Notes: generated by a model from the sequence alone, not told the origin. DNA of 33,109 nt from an uncultured Bacteroidota bacterium (GCA_903879645.1 CAIRMK010000412.1:1-33109); one strand, 5' to 3'. Shown: positions 5,625-14,780, numbered from the stretch's first letter. Translations and numbers: made by a program.

Positions 5625-5999
5625 TTAGATACTTTTATGAGTGACTTTTTCTTTAATTTGATAGGCAGTTTCCCAGCATAGTATTGAAAAGACGATATTG
5701 GCAATTATGGTGGTCTGAATTCCATAGGCGTCTGAGGGTGGATAATAAAAATCACTGAATTTAAATGCTAGCATCAAACTTAACCATGCCATTACCATCC
5801 CTACGGGAATAGTTACAATGGGAATGCTTTTTAAAAAAAGAAAAGCTACTATACAATCAAATAAACTAAAAAACAAAAATGCATTCCAAAAAACAGCTTT
5901 GAAAGGCAGTAATGGTCCTACCATAAAAAAAATATAGGTGTATAAAACATAGCCAATAATTAGAATGAAATAGAGAAGAATTCGATTTGTTACTTTCAT
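5625..5999 (-). CDS. Small integral membrane protein of unknown function
   Basis: The 124-residue protein appears to have four transmembrane segments: residues about 7-29 (ILLYFILIIGYVLYTYIFFM), 36-56 (AVFWNAFLFFSLFDCIVAFL), 59-80 (IPIVTIPVGMVMAWLSLMLA) and 95-112 (IIANIVFSILCWETAYQI). The short charged tail KEKVTHKS would be cytoplasmic. I recognise no family motif. It stands alone on the minus strand, back to back with the ABC-F gene. Base composition and codon use look native. Confidence 0.7.
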   Translation of the reverse strand: MKVTNRILLYFILIIGYVLYTYIFFMVGPLLPFKAVFWNAFLFFSLFDCIVAFLFLKSIPIVTIPVGMVMAWLSLMLAFKFSDFYYPPSDAYGIQTTIIANIVFSILCWETAYQIKEKVTHKSI

Positions 6000-6098
6000 A
6001 ATTGATGTTGATTTCCTTTTCGAATACGTTTAAAAGTCAATCCTTATACTTAACAAATATAATTAAACTCTTCTTGGTTTTCCTCTCTTCCCTTTTAG

Positions 6099-6131
6099 TT
6101 TGCAATTAATCCTTCAAAAAATCTATATTTG
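6099..6131 (+). promoter_or_regulatory. Promoter of the ABC-F gene
   Basis: TTTG at 6099-6102, a 21-bp spacer and TATATTTG at 6124-6131 are a textbook Bacteroidetes promoter. The start codon is at 6239, leaving a leader of about 100 nt that contains the CCTACCACC-type tract. Confidence 0.7.
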
Positions 6132-6187
6132 CACCTTTAAAAATCGGAAGTAGTTGTAGGGCATAAGCTTTAAGGTATAGGTGAGAA

Positions 6188-6238
6188 GCCTACCATCTAA
6201 AACCTACCACCCACAACCTACTACCCAACACCCAACAC
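6188..6238 (+). repeat. Low-complexity leader tract (CCTACCA/CCCAACA type)
   Basis: CCTACCATCT, CCTACCACCC, CCTACTACCC and CCCAACACCCAACAC follow each other with about 9-11-bp spacing and run right up to the ATG at 6239, leaving no Shine-Dalgarno sequence. This gives the mRNA a C/A-rich, weakly structured leader. Confidence 0.65.
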
Positions 6239-7873
6239 ATGATTACAGTAAACGATATTGCCGTTGAATTTGGAGGCACCACGCTTTTTAGTGAAGTAAC
6301 CTTTGCTATTAATGAAACCGATAAAATTGCCCTTATGGGTAAAAATGGAGCAGGGAAATCTACTTTGTTAAAAATTGTGGCTGGAGCCAACAAACCCACT
6401 CGTGGTTCTATTTCGGCGCCAAGTGATGCGGTGGTTGCCTATTTGCCGCAGCATTTATTGACTGAAGACAACTGCACCGTTTTAGAAGAAACTTCTAAAG
6501 CGTTTGCTACCATTTTAAACATGAAAAAGGAAATCGACGATATCAATGAACAATTGAATATTCGTACCGATTATGAAAGTGATGACTACATGAAATTGAT
6601 TGAAAAAGTTTCAGAACTATCTGAAAAATACTATTCCATTGAAGAAGTCAACTATGAAGCCGAAGTGGAAAAAATCTTAAAAGGTCTTGGTTTTGAACGC
6701 GAAGATTTTAATCGTCCCACCAAAGAATTTTCGGGAGGATGGCGTATGCGAATTGAATTGGCTAAAATCTTATTGACCAAACCCGATTTGATATTGCTGG
6801 ATGAGCCAACCAATCACTTAGATATGGATAGTATTGAGTGGTTGGAAGATTTTTTAATCAATCAGGCCAAAGCCGTTATGGTCATTTCGCACGATAGAGC
6901 CTTTGTAGATAACATCACCAATCGAACGATTGAAGTAACGATGGGAAGAATTTATGACTATAAAGCTAAATATTCTCATTATTTAGAATTGCGAAAAGAT
7001 AGACGAGTGCATCAGCAGAAAGCCTATGATGAACAACAAAAATATATTGCCGATAATCAGGCATTTATTGATAGATTTCGAGGTACATTTTCTAAAACCG
7101 ATGCGGTGCAATCGCGTGTTAGAATGTTAGAAAAAATTGTTCCTATTGAGGTGGATGAAATTGATACTTCGGCTTTAAAATTAAAGTTTCCACCCTCAGT
7201 TCGCTCAGGACAATATCCTGTGATTGTAAAAGATTTAGAGAAATCCTATGGCGATCATTTGATTTTTAAAGATGCCAATTTAGTCATAGAACGCGGAGAG
7301 AAAGTAGCTTTTGTAGGTAAGAATGGCGAAGGAAAATCGACCATGATTAAGGCTATTATGAAAGAAATCGAAATCAATAGCGGTTCGGTAGTTGTAGGTC
7401 ATAATGCCCAGATTGGTTATTTTGCTCAAAATCAAGCCGCATTGTTAGACGAAAATGCTACCATTTTTGAAACCATTGATAATATCGCTGTGGGTGATGT
7501 TCGAACTCAAATTAAAAATATTTTAGGTGCTTTTATGTTTCATGGCGATGATGTAACAAAAAAGGTAAAAGTACTTTCGGGTGGTGAGAAAACACGTTTG
7601 GCCATGATTAAATTATTGTTAGAACCAGTTAATTTATTGATTCTGGATGAACCTTCTAATCATCTGGATATGAAAACTAAAGACATCATCAAAGACGCCT
7701 TGCGCGATTTTGACGGAACCTTAATCTTAGTGTCTCACGACAGGGATTTCCTTGATGGATTGGCAACCAAAGTATTTGAATTTGGGCATAAACGTGTGAA
7801 AGAGCATTTTGAAGATATCAAAGGGTTCTTGGCACACAAGAAAATGGAGAGTTTGAGAGAAATAGAAAAATAA
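6239..7873 (+). CDS. ABC-F family ATP-binding protein (ribosome-associated type)
   Basis: The protein has 544 residues, two ABC ATPase domains and no membrane segment, as in ABC-F proteins that act on ribosomes. Domain 1 has Walker A GKNGAGKS (34-41), signature FSGGWRM (164-170) and Walker B LILLDEPTNHLD (184-195). A charged helical interdomain linker spans about 235-310 (YDYKAKYSHYLELRKDRR). Domain 2 has Walker A GKNGEGKS (360-367), signature LSGGEKTR (446-453) and Walker B LLILDEPSNHLD (466-477). The subtype looks like the YbiT/YkpA-like group by its general appearance, but I cannot assign it firmly. Resistance-type ABC-F proteins cannot be excluded, but the chromosomal housekeeping context makes a translation-factor role more likely. 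The ATG at 6239 has no clear ribosome binding site, which is usual in this phylum. Confidence 0.95.
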   Translation: MITVNDIAVEFGGTTLFSEVTFAINETDKIALMGKNGAGKSTLLKIVAGANKPTRGSISAPSDAVVAYLPQHLLTEDNCTVLEETSKAFATILNMKKEIDDINEQLNIRTDYESDDYMKLIEKVSELSEKYYSIEEVNYEAEVEKILKGLGFEREDFNRPTKEFSGGWRMRIELAKILLTKPDLILLDEPTNHLDMDSIEWLEDFLINQAKAVMVISHDRAFVDNITNRTIEVTMGRIYDYKAKYSHYLELRKDRRVHQQKAYDEQQKYIADNQAFIDRFRGTFSKTDAVQSRVRMLEKIVPIEVDEIDTSALKLKFPPSVRSGQYPVIVKDLEKSYGDHLIFKDANLVIERGEKVAFVGKNGEGKSTMIKAIMKEIEINSGSVVVGHNAQIGYFAQNQAALLDENATIFETIDNIAVGDVRTQIKNILGAFMFHGDDVTKKVKVLSGGEKTRLAMIKLLLEPVNLLILDEPSNHLDMKTKDIIKDALRDFDGTLILVSHDRDFLDGLATKVFEFGHKRVKEHFEDIKGFLAHKKMESLREIEK

Positions 7874-7936
7874 AAGTTAAATAATTGCGTTCTCAAGAAT
7901 AAAAGAGGTACTTTTAATCTTATTAAATAACTATAT

Positions 7937-9241
7937 ATGAAAAACATTTTTTTAACCCTTACCTTATTACTAGTTAGTTTATCTGGCTTTTCGCAAAATA
8001 ATGGTGAGCCTATGGCATTGGGTTTGCCAGGAGATAATTTAAATTTATATGCCGTTTTGGATATATTCCAAAAGTCTCCAACGTTGGAAGATTTTGAACG
8101 TGCTATCAACGACAAGTCAAAAAACATCAACAATTTAGACTTGAATAATGATAGAAATATCGATTATTTAAGAATAGTAAGTCACCAAGTAAGCAACACG
8201 CATACTATTGTAATTCAAGACCCAATTAATGCAAATCAAAATCAAGATGTTGCCGTAATTGAAGTGTCTAAAGAGCCATCAGGAAAAGTATTCATTCAGA
8301 TTATTGGAGATGAAGATTTGTATGGTAAAAACTATATTATCGAGCCTTCTGATTTAGAAGGAGGAACGCCAAATCCAGGATATCAATCGGGATATAATAA
8401 TTCTGGATATAATAACGCAGGATATAATAATGGTTACGAAAATCAATACCATCCGGTTAATGATTGGTTGATTGTTAATTTCTTGTTCGCGCCAACCTAT
8501 GTCGTATATCATTCACCTTATAACTGGGGGTACTATCCTGTTTACTGGCATCCTTGGGTTCCAGTTTTCTATGAAAACTATTGGGGTTATAACAGACATT
8601 ATTACGGAAATGTATATTATCGCAGATCTATTGAAGTGAGAAGTCCTGTGTATTATTCACATTATGCACCGAGAAGAAATTTTTCGAATATAGTGATTGA
8701 AAATGGTAGAAGAGGCGGTTATAGAGAAACTTATAACGGACACCAATACAGAAATTTTGGTAATGAAGACCATCATGAAAATGGTACTCCAAAATACAAT
8801 AACGACCACCATGACAATGGAGCGCCAAGAGGAAATGATAATCATATCAATAATGGAGGAGTTCCAAATGGCAACAATAATCATAACACTACTGGTAATG
8901 ACCATCAAAACAATGGTGGAGTTCCAAATGGCAACAATCATAATGGACAAAATCCAACTACGAATCCAACGCCGGCAACTCCAGCAGCGCCAAATCATAC
9001 GATTCAAAATCCAAAACCATTGACACCATCAAATCCTGCCAATCCAAATCAAGGCAATGGCGCTTATGGTCCGAGACCAACAAATAATCCAAGACCAATG
9101 AACAACAATAATGGTGGGATGCCTCGTAATGCTGCTCCAGCAACACCAAGACCAATGAATAACGCTGCACCTAGAAGTGTTGCTCCTAGACCTGCAGCAC
9201 CAAAACCGGTTAGCGCACCTAGAGAAGCTGGTAGACGTTAA
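7937..9241 (+). CDS. Secreted Asn/Pro/Gly-rich low-complexity protein
   Basis: 434 residues. The signal peptide MKNIFLTLTLLLVSLSGFSQ is clear. Residues about 25-145 form a compact domain (AVLDIFQKSPTLEDFERAIN, then DLNNDRNIDYLRIVSHQVSN, VFIQIIGDEDLYGKNYIIEP). This is followed by NSGYNNAGYNNGY repeats and an aromatic-rich block at about 173-215 (VVYHSPYNWGYYPVYWHPWV). The C-terminal half is Asn/His/Gly-rich, then Pro/Ala/Asn/Arg-rich, with a 60-bp duplicated segment (GGVPNGNNNHN). There is no T9SS sorting domain. The aromatic and Asn-rich parts resemble hypothetical exported proteins of Flavobacteria. A role in the envelope or matrix is plausible but unproven. A shared bidirectional terminator follows. 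Confidence 0.75.
   Translation: MKNIFLTLTLLLVSLSGFSQNNGEPMALGLPGDNLNLYAVLDIFQKSPTLEDFERAINDKSKNINNLDLNNDRNIDYLRIVSHQVSNTHTIVIQDPINANQNQDVAVIEVSKEPSGKVFIQIIGDEDLYGKNYIIEPSDLEGGTPNPGYQSGYNNSGYNNAGYNNGYENQYHPVNDWLIVNFLFAPTYVVYHSPYNWGYYPVYWHPWVPVFYENYWGYNRHYYGNVYYRRSIEVRSPVYYSHYAPRRNFSNIVIENGRRGGYRETYNGHQYRNFGNEDHHENGTPKYNNDHHDNGAPRGNDNHINNGGVPNGNNNHNTTGNDHQNNGGVPNGNNHNGQNPTTNPTPATPAAPNHTIQNPKPLTPSNPANPNQGNGAYGPRPTNNPRPMNNNNGGMPRNAAPATPRPMNNAAPRSVAPRPAAPKPVSAPREAGRR
8852..8971 (+). repeat. 60-bp imperfect tandem duplication inside the Asn-rich gene
   Basis: AATGGAGGAGTTCCAAATGG...CAACAAT (8852-8878) recurs at 8912-8938 with one change in 27 bases. The spacing is exactly 60 bp, so the frame (20 codons) is kept. 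The remainder of the units has diverged. Confidence 0.75.
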
Positions 9242-9267
9242 TTCATAAGTTACTTTTCACATAAAAT

Positions 9268-9305
9268 AAAACCCGATAGGTTCCATGAACGTATCGGGTT
9301 TTTTT
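9268..9305. terminator. Bidirectional terminator between convergent genes
   Basis: AAAACCCGATA (9268-9278) pairs perfectly with TATCGGGTTTT (9292-9302), and a T-run follows. The A-run on the other side makes it usable for the leftward gene as well. Confidence 0.85.
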
Positions 9306-9329
9306 ATTGAATAGAAGAATAGGTGCTAT

Positions 9330-10163
9330 TTATTTTTTCAAGTTCAAAGTGTAAATATTTGATTCTAAAACTTCGGTGTCTTTATCTTCACACAATAGAA
9401 ATTCAATTGCATCGGTGTTGTTTTTATAAAGAGTTAGTCCTTCAAATTTATGAGTGTCGCTAATCTGTTTTGTAAAGTCAAGTTTCATGGTTTTTAAATC
9501 GATTATTCCAATAACACTTCCTAGAATAGCACCATCATCAAAAGTAGAGAGCGTGTCTTCAGCTGTAGCTAAAAAATAAATTTTATCATCCACTAAAATA
9601 GCATCGGTAAAACTGGTGCGAACGCCTTTTATTTTAGGCAGCTTGTAGTCATTGGCTATGATTCGGAAATCCGTAGTTAGATTTTTACCATCTACAGTGA
9701 ATATTGTATTCTTATTTGTTTTTCCGTTACCACGATTGAACAGCATCCAACTGTCTCCATTGTAAATTGCGCCTTCTATATTGAACTCTTCAGGACTTAT
9801 TTTGCCAAATGATTGCATAGCAAGGTATAAATCGGATACATCCGTTTTTGCAATAACCTTTTTTGATTGGGCATCTACTTGAAACATCGTGTTTCTATTT
9901 TCTGTGGAGCCGGAACCAAAAATATAAAAACTATCTTGGTACTGTGTGATGGCTTCCAAATCAAGTTTGCTTAGTTTAGGAATATTGTCTTTGGGATTTT
10001 CTGCCAAAGGATAACGAGCTACGGTATTCGAATCGATATGGTATTCATATAAATAGGTACTGTTATCGCCAATAGCTACAATGGTATTGTCGTGATAAAT
10101 CAATCCCGAAGCCGATCCCAATCCGATAATTTTAAACAGTAGTGTAAGTTGAAATTTTTCCAT
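9330..10163 (-). CDS. DUF6929-like protein, beta-propeller-type
   Basis: The 277-residue protein has repeated short strand pairs typical of a propeller fold: GLIYHDNTIVAIGDNSTYLY, LDLEAITQYQDSFYIFGSGS, FNIEGAIYNGDSWMLFNRGN, FTDAILVDDKIYFLATAEDT and FEGLTLYKNN. Conserved acidic dyads (LEAI, IEGA, FTDA) recall the DUF6929 / SdiA-regulated-like families that I associate with this pattern. The first residues (MEKFQLTLLFKIIGLGSASG) are hydrophobic but lack a standard signal-peptide cleavage site. It is divergent from the PPK2 gene, with only 69 bp between the starts. No catalytic motif is recognisable. Confidence 0.65.
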   Translation of the reverse strand: MEKFQLTLLFKIIGLGSASGLIYHDNTIVAIGDNSTYLYEYHIDSNTVARYPLAENPKDNIPKLSKLDLEAITQYQDSFYIFGSGSTENRNTMFQVDAQSKKVIAKTDVSDLYLAMQSFGKISPEEFNIEGAIYNGDSWMLFNRGNGKTNKNTIFTVDGKNLTTDFRIIANDYKLPKIKGVRTSFTDAILVDDKIYFLATAEDTLSTFDDGAILGSVIGIIDLKTMKLDFTKQISDTHKFEGLTLYKNNTDAIEFLLCEDKDTEVLESNIYTLNLKK

Positions 10164-10232
10164 AAAATTATGCCAATTGCTATGATTAGCTTTTCAAAAA
10201 TACTATATTTACTTTGAATAAATACAAAAACT

Positions 10233-11108
10233 ATGGACTCCATAAATCCTGATGATTTTAAAGTAGGTTCTACTATCAAATTGTCTAAAATCCCAACGCT
10301 ATTAAAAACCAACGCTTCTGATGATGATAAAAAAGAGAAGCTATTAAAGGTGCAACAAAAGTTGAGCAAAAAGCAAGACACTATGTATGCCCATAATAAG
10401 TATGCTTTTTTAATTTGCCTGCAAGGGATGGATACCAGCGGGAAAGACAGTTTAATAAGAGAAGTATTTAAAGAGTTTAATCCGCGTGGGGTAGTGGTAC
10501 AAAGTTTTAAAACGCCTTCACCCCATGAGTTAGAACATGATTTTTTGTGGCGTCATTATCAAGCTTTACCCGAAAAAGGGAAGTTTGCAGTGTTCAATCG
10601 CACGCATTATGAAAATGTGTTGGTTACTCGTGTGCATCCTAAGTATCTTTTGGCTGAAAACCTTCCAAAGATTACCAAACTAGAAGATATCACAGATGAC
10701 TTTTGGGATGATCGATTTGAAAGTATCAATCATTTTGAAAAGCACATTACGCATAATGGAACTAAAGTTTTGAAGTTTTTTTTGCATATGAGCAAAGAAG
10801 AACAAAGAAAACGTTTGTTAAACCGATTGGAAACGTCTGATGACAATTGGAAGTTTTCGGTAGGCGATTTAAAAGAGCGAGAACTTTGGGATGACTATAT
10901 GAAGTATTATGAAGACGCTATCAATAGAACTTCTAAAAAGCATTCGCCTTGGTATGTGATTCCTGCCGATGATAAAGTGATGTCGCATTATATTATCGCC
11001 AAAATCATTTGGGAAGAAATACAAAAACTAACCGATATTAAAGAACCTGAACTGGACCCTATTGTAAAAGCCAACATTGAGGTCTATAAAAAGCAATTGA
11101 GGGGATAA
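10233..11108 (+). CDS. Polyphosphate kinase 2 family protein (polyphosphate:nucleotide phosphotransferase)
   Basis: 291 residues, the usual length of single-domain PPK2. The Walker A-type motif is GMDTSGKDS (65-73). The second conserved block is SFKTPSPHELEHDFLWRHYQ (91-110). The Walker B-like block is FNRTHYENVLVTRVHP (121-136), where many relatives read FNRSYYEDVL. The lid module contains FFLHMSKEEQRKRLLNRLET and a conserved SPWYVIPADDK. The enzyme uses polyphosphate to phosphorylate AMP or ADP (or the reverse) in the cytoplasm. The pattern looks closest to the class that acts on AMP/ADP (class III), but specificity cannot be set from the sequence alone. It stands alone, followed by a hairpin at 11113. 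Confidence 0.93.
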   Translation: MDSINPDDFKVGSTIKLSKIPTLLKTNASDDDKKEKLLKVQQKLSKKQDTMYAHNKYAFLICLQGMDTSGKDSLIREVFKEFNPRGVVVQSFKTPSPHELEHDFLWRHYQALPEKGKFAVFNRTHYENVLVTRVHPKYLLAENLPKITKLEDITDDFWDDRFESINHFEKHITHNGTKVLKFFLHMSKEEQRKRLLNRLETSDDNWKFSVGDLKERELWDDYMKYYEDAINRTSKKHSPWYVIPADDKVMSHYIIAKIIWEEIQKLTDIKEPELDPIVKANIEVYKKQLRG

Positions 11109-11133
11109 AAAAAGCCTTACAATTTGTAAGGCT
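11109..11133. terminator. Terminator hairpin between convergent genes
   Basis: AGCCTTAC (11113-11120), AATTT loop, GTAAGGCT (11126-11133). The A-run before it (from 11107) becomes a T-run on the minus strand, so it terminates the leftward T9SS-cargo gene best. The rightward PPK2 message would have only a weak T-tract. Confidence 0.75.
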
Positions 11134-11201
11134 TAGGATTTGATTATTTTGAGTCGTGCGGTTCCATAGTAACCTATCAAATTCAAAATATTTTTTTTCA
11201 A

Positions 11202-12221
11202 TTATTGTACTATTATCTTTTGGTTGAATTTAACCTCATTCGCGGTAATGGAAACAATATAGACACCAGCACTTTGAATTGGGTTGATACTTACAGTATT
11301 CAAATCATTGTTTAAGGAAATGTTTTTTGTTTCGATAACTTTTCCATCCATATCATAAATTGAAAGCAATGCTTTGTCAATAGAAGTATCTGATTTAATT
11401 GATAATACCCCTGATTTTACTTCGTTGCTATTAATTGCAAACGACCCTTTTTGAAATTCAGCAGCAGATAAACTTGGAAAAATTAATCCGGTCCATGATA
11501 GCGCTACACTTACTAAACCTGCTCTACCTGTTGGTGTAGCAGTGGCATTTTGTCTAAATGCCAATCGGTCCACATTACCTGCTTGGTCAGTTCCAGAGTT
11601 TGTTGTAGCATCTGGTAATGAAGGTACTCCATTAGCCATAATTGGATCAACATATAAATTCAATACATCATCAGCGGCTCCCGACGATTGTGTGTATTTT
11701 AAAATTATCAAATGGTCTTGATTGAATCCGTAGGAACTGTTAGTATAAGTAATAGCATTCCCACTACCTCCTTTGCTAATTCCAATGGAGAAACTATTAG
11801 CGGTTACTGTTTTGATAAAAACTCTAAAAGTGGTCACGAATGCATTGTTGTTATTGACTCTAAAAAAGTCATTTGGACTCGTTGTAGAGCTACTCAAGTT
11901 TAACATTAAACCTACATACATATCTCCAGAAGTTACAGGTGTAAATAATGTTCCACAACCATCAGTATCTGCCAGTAACTGTAAAGAATTATTTGAAGTA
12001 CCATAGTTCAAATAACTAAAGCCTGGTGTTTGCACTTGAGCATTTACACACAAAGCTCCTGTACAAGAACCAGTTCCACCATTGGAAGAATTATTGGTCC
12101 AAGTGCCTTGTCCGCTTAACTGTGTGTTCAACGTGTAAGTGTTTAAATTGTCTTGAAATACGTTTTGAGAATAACTAATTCCAAACGTTAGCATAATAAA
12201 ATAAAGTAATAGTTTTTTCAT
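11202..12221 (-). CDS. Secreted protein with T9SS C-terminal sorting domain
   Basis: 339 residues. The signal peptide is MKKLLLYFIMLTFGISYSQ. The C-terminal 75-80 residues are a type A T9SS sorting domain: FAINSNEVKSGVLSIKSD, then ALLSIYDMDGKVIETKNISL and AGVYIVSITANEVKFNQKII before a final VQ. This predicts export through the type IX system and attachment or release at the cell surface. The central part (QDNLNTYTLNTQLSGQGTWT, GDMYVGLMLNLSSSTT, VLNLYVDPIMANG) resembles the jelly-roll / LamG-like lectin folds found in such cargo. It has no clear catalytic residues, so a binding or adhesin role is inference. It is monocistronic, with its own terminator at 11109-11133. Confidence 0.88.
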   Translation of the reverse strand: MKKLLLYFIMLTFGISYSQNVFQDNLNTYTLNTQLSGQGTWTNNSSNGGTGSCTGALCVNAQVQTPGFSYLNYGTSNNSLQLLADTDGCGTLFTPVTSGDMYVGLMLNLSSSTTSPNDFFRVNNNNAFVTTFRVFIKTVTANSFSIGISKGGSGNAITYTNSSYGFNQDHLIILKYTQSSGAADDVLNLYVDPIMANGVPSLPDATTNSGTDQAGNVDRLAFRQNATATPTGRAGLVSVALSWTGLIFPSLSAAEFQKGSFAINSNEVKSGVLSIKSDTSIDKALLSIYDMDGKVIETKNISLNNDLNTVSINPIQSAGVYIVSITANEVKFNQKIIVQ

Positions 12222-12322
12222 ATTTAGTTAATTTAGTTTGTAAAAATATAAAAAAAATGAATTAAAAATTATAATTGCATTTGCCATTGAATTATATATT
12301 TTTACGAGCTCAAAAAAACAAT

Positions 12323-13699
12323 GTGAATTTATCCCAATACACTAAAGAGTTTCGATACAATATGCAATTGGCGTATCCCGTAATATTGGGTATGCTTGGT
12401 CATACGTTGATTGGAATTGTTGACAATATTATGGTGGGTAAATTAGGCTCCACCGAATTGGCAGCAGTTTCTTTGGGTAATAGTATGATATTTATTGCTT
12501 TGTCTTTAGGCATCGGATTCTCAACAGCAATTACACCCATTGTGGGTGAAGCTGATGCAGAAAATAATCCTTTAAAGATTCGTTCTGCTTTTCATAATGG
12601 TTTGTTTTTATGTGTTATTCTTGGTTTTTCCCTTTTCGGATTGATTGTTTTAGGAAAACCATTAATGGAATTATTGCACCAGCCGGAAGAAGTAATTGTT
12701 TTGGCAAAACCGTACTTGGATTGGGTTGGGTTTTCTTTAGTGCCTCTTATTATTTATCAAGGGTATAAGCAATTTGCCGATGGACTTTCCCTGACTAAAT
12801 ATTCCTTGTATGCTATCGTGATGGCAAATATTGTGCACGTCATCATCAATTATTGTTTGATTTATGGCGTTTGGATTTTCCCTAAAATGGGAATCCTTGG
12901 TGCTGGATTGGGAACTGTAATTTCTAGGATTGCAATGGTTGTTTTTATGCACGTTATTTTATCACGACAAGAGCAGTTAAAACAATACTTCCATAATTTC
13001 AGCTTTGAGGAAATCAAAAAAGAAACCATCAAGAAAATTATGAGTTTAGGAATACCTTCCGCCTTACAAATGTTGTTTGAAGTGGTTTTGTTTACTGCCG
13101 GAATTTGGTTGTGTGGTAACATTGGTAAAACGAGTCAAGCTGCCAATCAGATTGCGTTGAGTTTAGCTTCTATGACCTTTATGTTTGCTATGGGATTGAG
13201 CGTGGTATCGATGATTCGTGTGAGCAATCAAAAAGGATTGCAAGATTATAAAAACCTTGTGATTGTAGCGCGTTCCATATTCTTATTGGCAATTCTGATT
13301 GAAATTGTCTTTGCATTATTGTTTGTGATTTTACATCAAATAGTGCCGCCTTTATTTTTAGATATGACGAATCCTTCCGAGTTAGTAGACAATCAAGAAG
13401 TGGTAGCTATTGCCGCAAAATTACTTTTAGTGGCGGCCGTTTTTCAAATCTCAGATGGTATTCAAGTGGTAGTTCTTGGCGCTTTGCGTGGATTGCAAGA
13501 TGTGAAAATCCCGATGTACATCACCTTTGTTGCTTATTGGGTAATCGGATTTCCTATATCTTATTATTTAGGAGAGTACACCGAATTAAAAGCCGTTGGT
13601 GTTTGGATAGGATTACTAGCAGGATTAACCGCTGCCGCAGTATTTTTATTTATTCGATTTCATTATTTGACCAAGAAATTGATTACTGAAAATCATTAG
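12323..13699 (+). CDS. MATE family efflux transporter
   Basis: I chose the GTG at 12323, giving 458 residues starting MNLSQYTKEFRYNMQLAYPV, which is how close relatives begin. An in-frame TTG at 12275 would add 16 residues that look like promoter sequence. Twelve transmembrane helices in two MATE halves are visible: the N-half begins LAYPVILGMLGHTLIGIVDN with VGKLGSTELAAVSLGNS, and the C-half begins IMSLGIPSALQMLFEVVLFT with SQAANQIALSLASMTFMFAM. This is the NorM-like pattern for Na+- or H+-coupled export of drugs or metabolites across the inner membrane. Substrate is unknown. It starts 101 bp from the divergent T9SS gene. Confidence 0.93.
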   Translation: MNLSQYTKEFRYNMQLAYPVILGMLGHTLIGIVDNIMVGKLGSTELAAVSLGNSMIFIALSLGIGFSTAITPIVGEADAENNPLKIRSAFHNGLFLCVILGFSLFGLIVLGKPLMELLHQPEEVIVLAKPYLDWVGFSLVPLIIYQGYKQFADGLSLTKYSLYAIVMANIVHVIINYCLIYGVWIFPKMGILGAGLGTVISRIAMVVFMHVILSRQEQLKQYFHNFSFEEIKKETIKKIMSLGIPSALQMLFEVVLFTAGIWLCGNIGKTSQAANQIALSLASMTFMFAMGLSVVSMIRVSNQKGLQDYKNLVIVARSIFLLAILIEIVFALLFVILHQIVPPLFLDMTNPSELVDNQEVVAIAAKLLLVAAVFQISDGIQVVVLGALRGLQDVKIPMYITFVAYWVIGFPISYYLGEYTELKAVGVWIGLLAGLTAAAVFLFIRFHYLTKKLITENH

Positions 13700-13777
13700 A
13701 CAAAACTATTTAAGGAAATTTCTGTAACTAATAGTTCTCTTTTACGTATAATTATCGTACAATTAAATATGTAAAAA

Positions 13778-14683
13778 ATGATACTATTAATTATTATTGG
13801 GGTGATTCTTATTATTGCTGGTTTTTCTTTGAAAGCCAACGCCAATCCTTTCTCAAAATATTCGGGAACTTTACGAATCATAGGTTTTTTAATTATTGGA
13901 TTGGGATTGTTTTCTTCTATGTTCAAACAAATTGATGCTGGAAAAGTAGGGGTGAAATCATTGTATGGAAATGTTGAACCTGATGTTTTACAAAGTGGAC
14001 TACATATCATCAATCCGCTATTGGATGTGACTGTTTTTAGTATTCAAACCCAAAACTATACGATGTCAGCTATTCATGATGAAGGTTCCAAAGCAGGAGA
14101 TGATGCCATCAGAGTATTATCTAATGATGGTTTGGAAGTAGTGATTGATTTAACCGTTTTGTATCGTGTATTGCCAGGGGATGCCCCTAAAATTCTAAAA
14201 GGAATTGGTGAAGAATATACCGATAAAATTGTGCGTCCAATTACTAGAACACGTATTCGTGACAATGCTGTTTATTATGATGCCGTGGCATTGTATTCTA
14301 CTAAAAGAAATGAATTTCAACAACGTATCTTCAAAACGATAGAAGCTGATTTCAAAAAAAGAGGATTGGTTTTAGAGCAATTGTTAATCAGAAATATCAA
14401 TTTGCCTACCTCGGTTAAGAAAACCATTGAAAGCAAAATCAATGCGGAACAAGATGCTCAAAAAATGCAATTCGTGTTACAAAAAGAAAAACAAGAAGCG
14501 GAACGTAAAAGAGTAGAGGCACAAGGTATTGCTGATTATCAAAAGATTATTTCAACCAATCTTACGGACAAACAATTGCAATATGAACAAATAAAAGCAC
14601 AGAAAGAACTAGCGGCTTCTCCCAATACTAAAATTATTTTCATGGGAAAAAATAACGGTTCGGTAATTTTATCTGATAAATAA
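13778..14683 (+). CDS. Prohibitin / SPFH-domain membrane protein
   Basis: 301 residues. Two hydrophobic N-terminal segments (about 1-18 and 33-49, IIGFLIIGLGLFSSMF) anchor it. The SPFH/prohibitin domain follows at about 52-225 (GKVGVKSLYGNVEPDVLQSG, VEIDLTVLYR-like VVIDLTVLYRVLPGDAPKIL, IVRPITRTRIRDNAVYYDA). A coiled-coil region at about 215-280 is rich in Glu/Gln/Lys/Arg (KINAEQDAQKMQFVLQKEKQ, EAERKRVEAQGIADYQK). Such proteins form large membrane-associated rings that organise membrane domains or hold proteases such as FtsH. It appears monocistronic, between the MATE gene and the small acidic protein. Confidence 0.92.
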   Translation: MILLIIIGVILIIAGFSLKANANPFSKYSGTLRIIGFLIIGLGLFSSMFKQIDAGKVGVKSLYGNVEPDVLQSGLHIINPLLDVTVFSIQTQNYTMSAIHDEGSKAGDDAIRVLSNDGLEVVIDLTVLYRVLPGDAPKILKGIGEEYTDKIVRPITRTRIRDNAVYYDAVALYSTKRNEFQQRIFKTIEADFKKRGLVLEQLLIRNINLPTSVKKTIESKINAEQDAQKMQFVLQKEKQEAERKRVEAQGIADYQKIISTNLTDKQLQYEQIKAQKELAASPNTKIIFMGKNNGSVILSDK

Positions 14684-14685
14684 AA

Positions 14686-14778
14686 AAAAGAGTATAGAGA
14701 ATAGAAAATAGATGATAGACTTTTAAAATAGTTATGTATTTTTGTCTTAATTCTATTTTCTAACATCTAACCTCTTAA
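14686..14778 (+). repeat. Low-complexity spacer with a -7-like element
   Basis: AGAGAATAGAAAATAGATGATAG (from 14693) and TCTAACATCTAACC (14757-14770) are short, imperfect repeats. TATTTTTG at 14737-14744 fits TAnnTTTG and is the best candidate -7 element for the gene at 14781. No good TTG lies 20 bp upstream. Confidence 0.4.
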
Positions 14779-14780
14779 AC

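Noticed and set aside
8657-9170. Long overlapping frames on both strands inside the Asn-rich gene
   Set aside because: They arise from the biased composition of the repetitive coding sequence and show no domain or start context.
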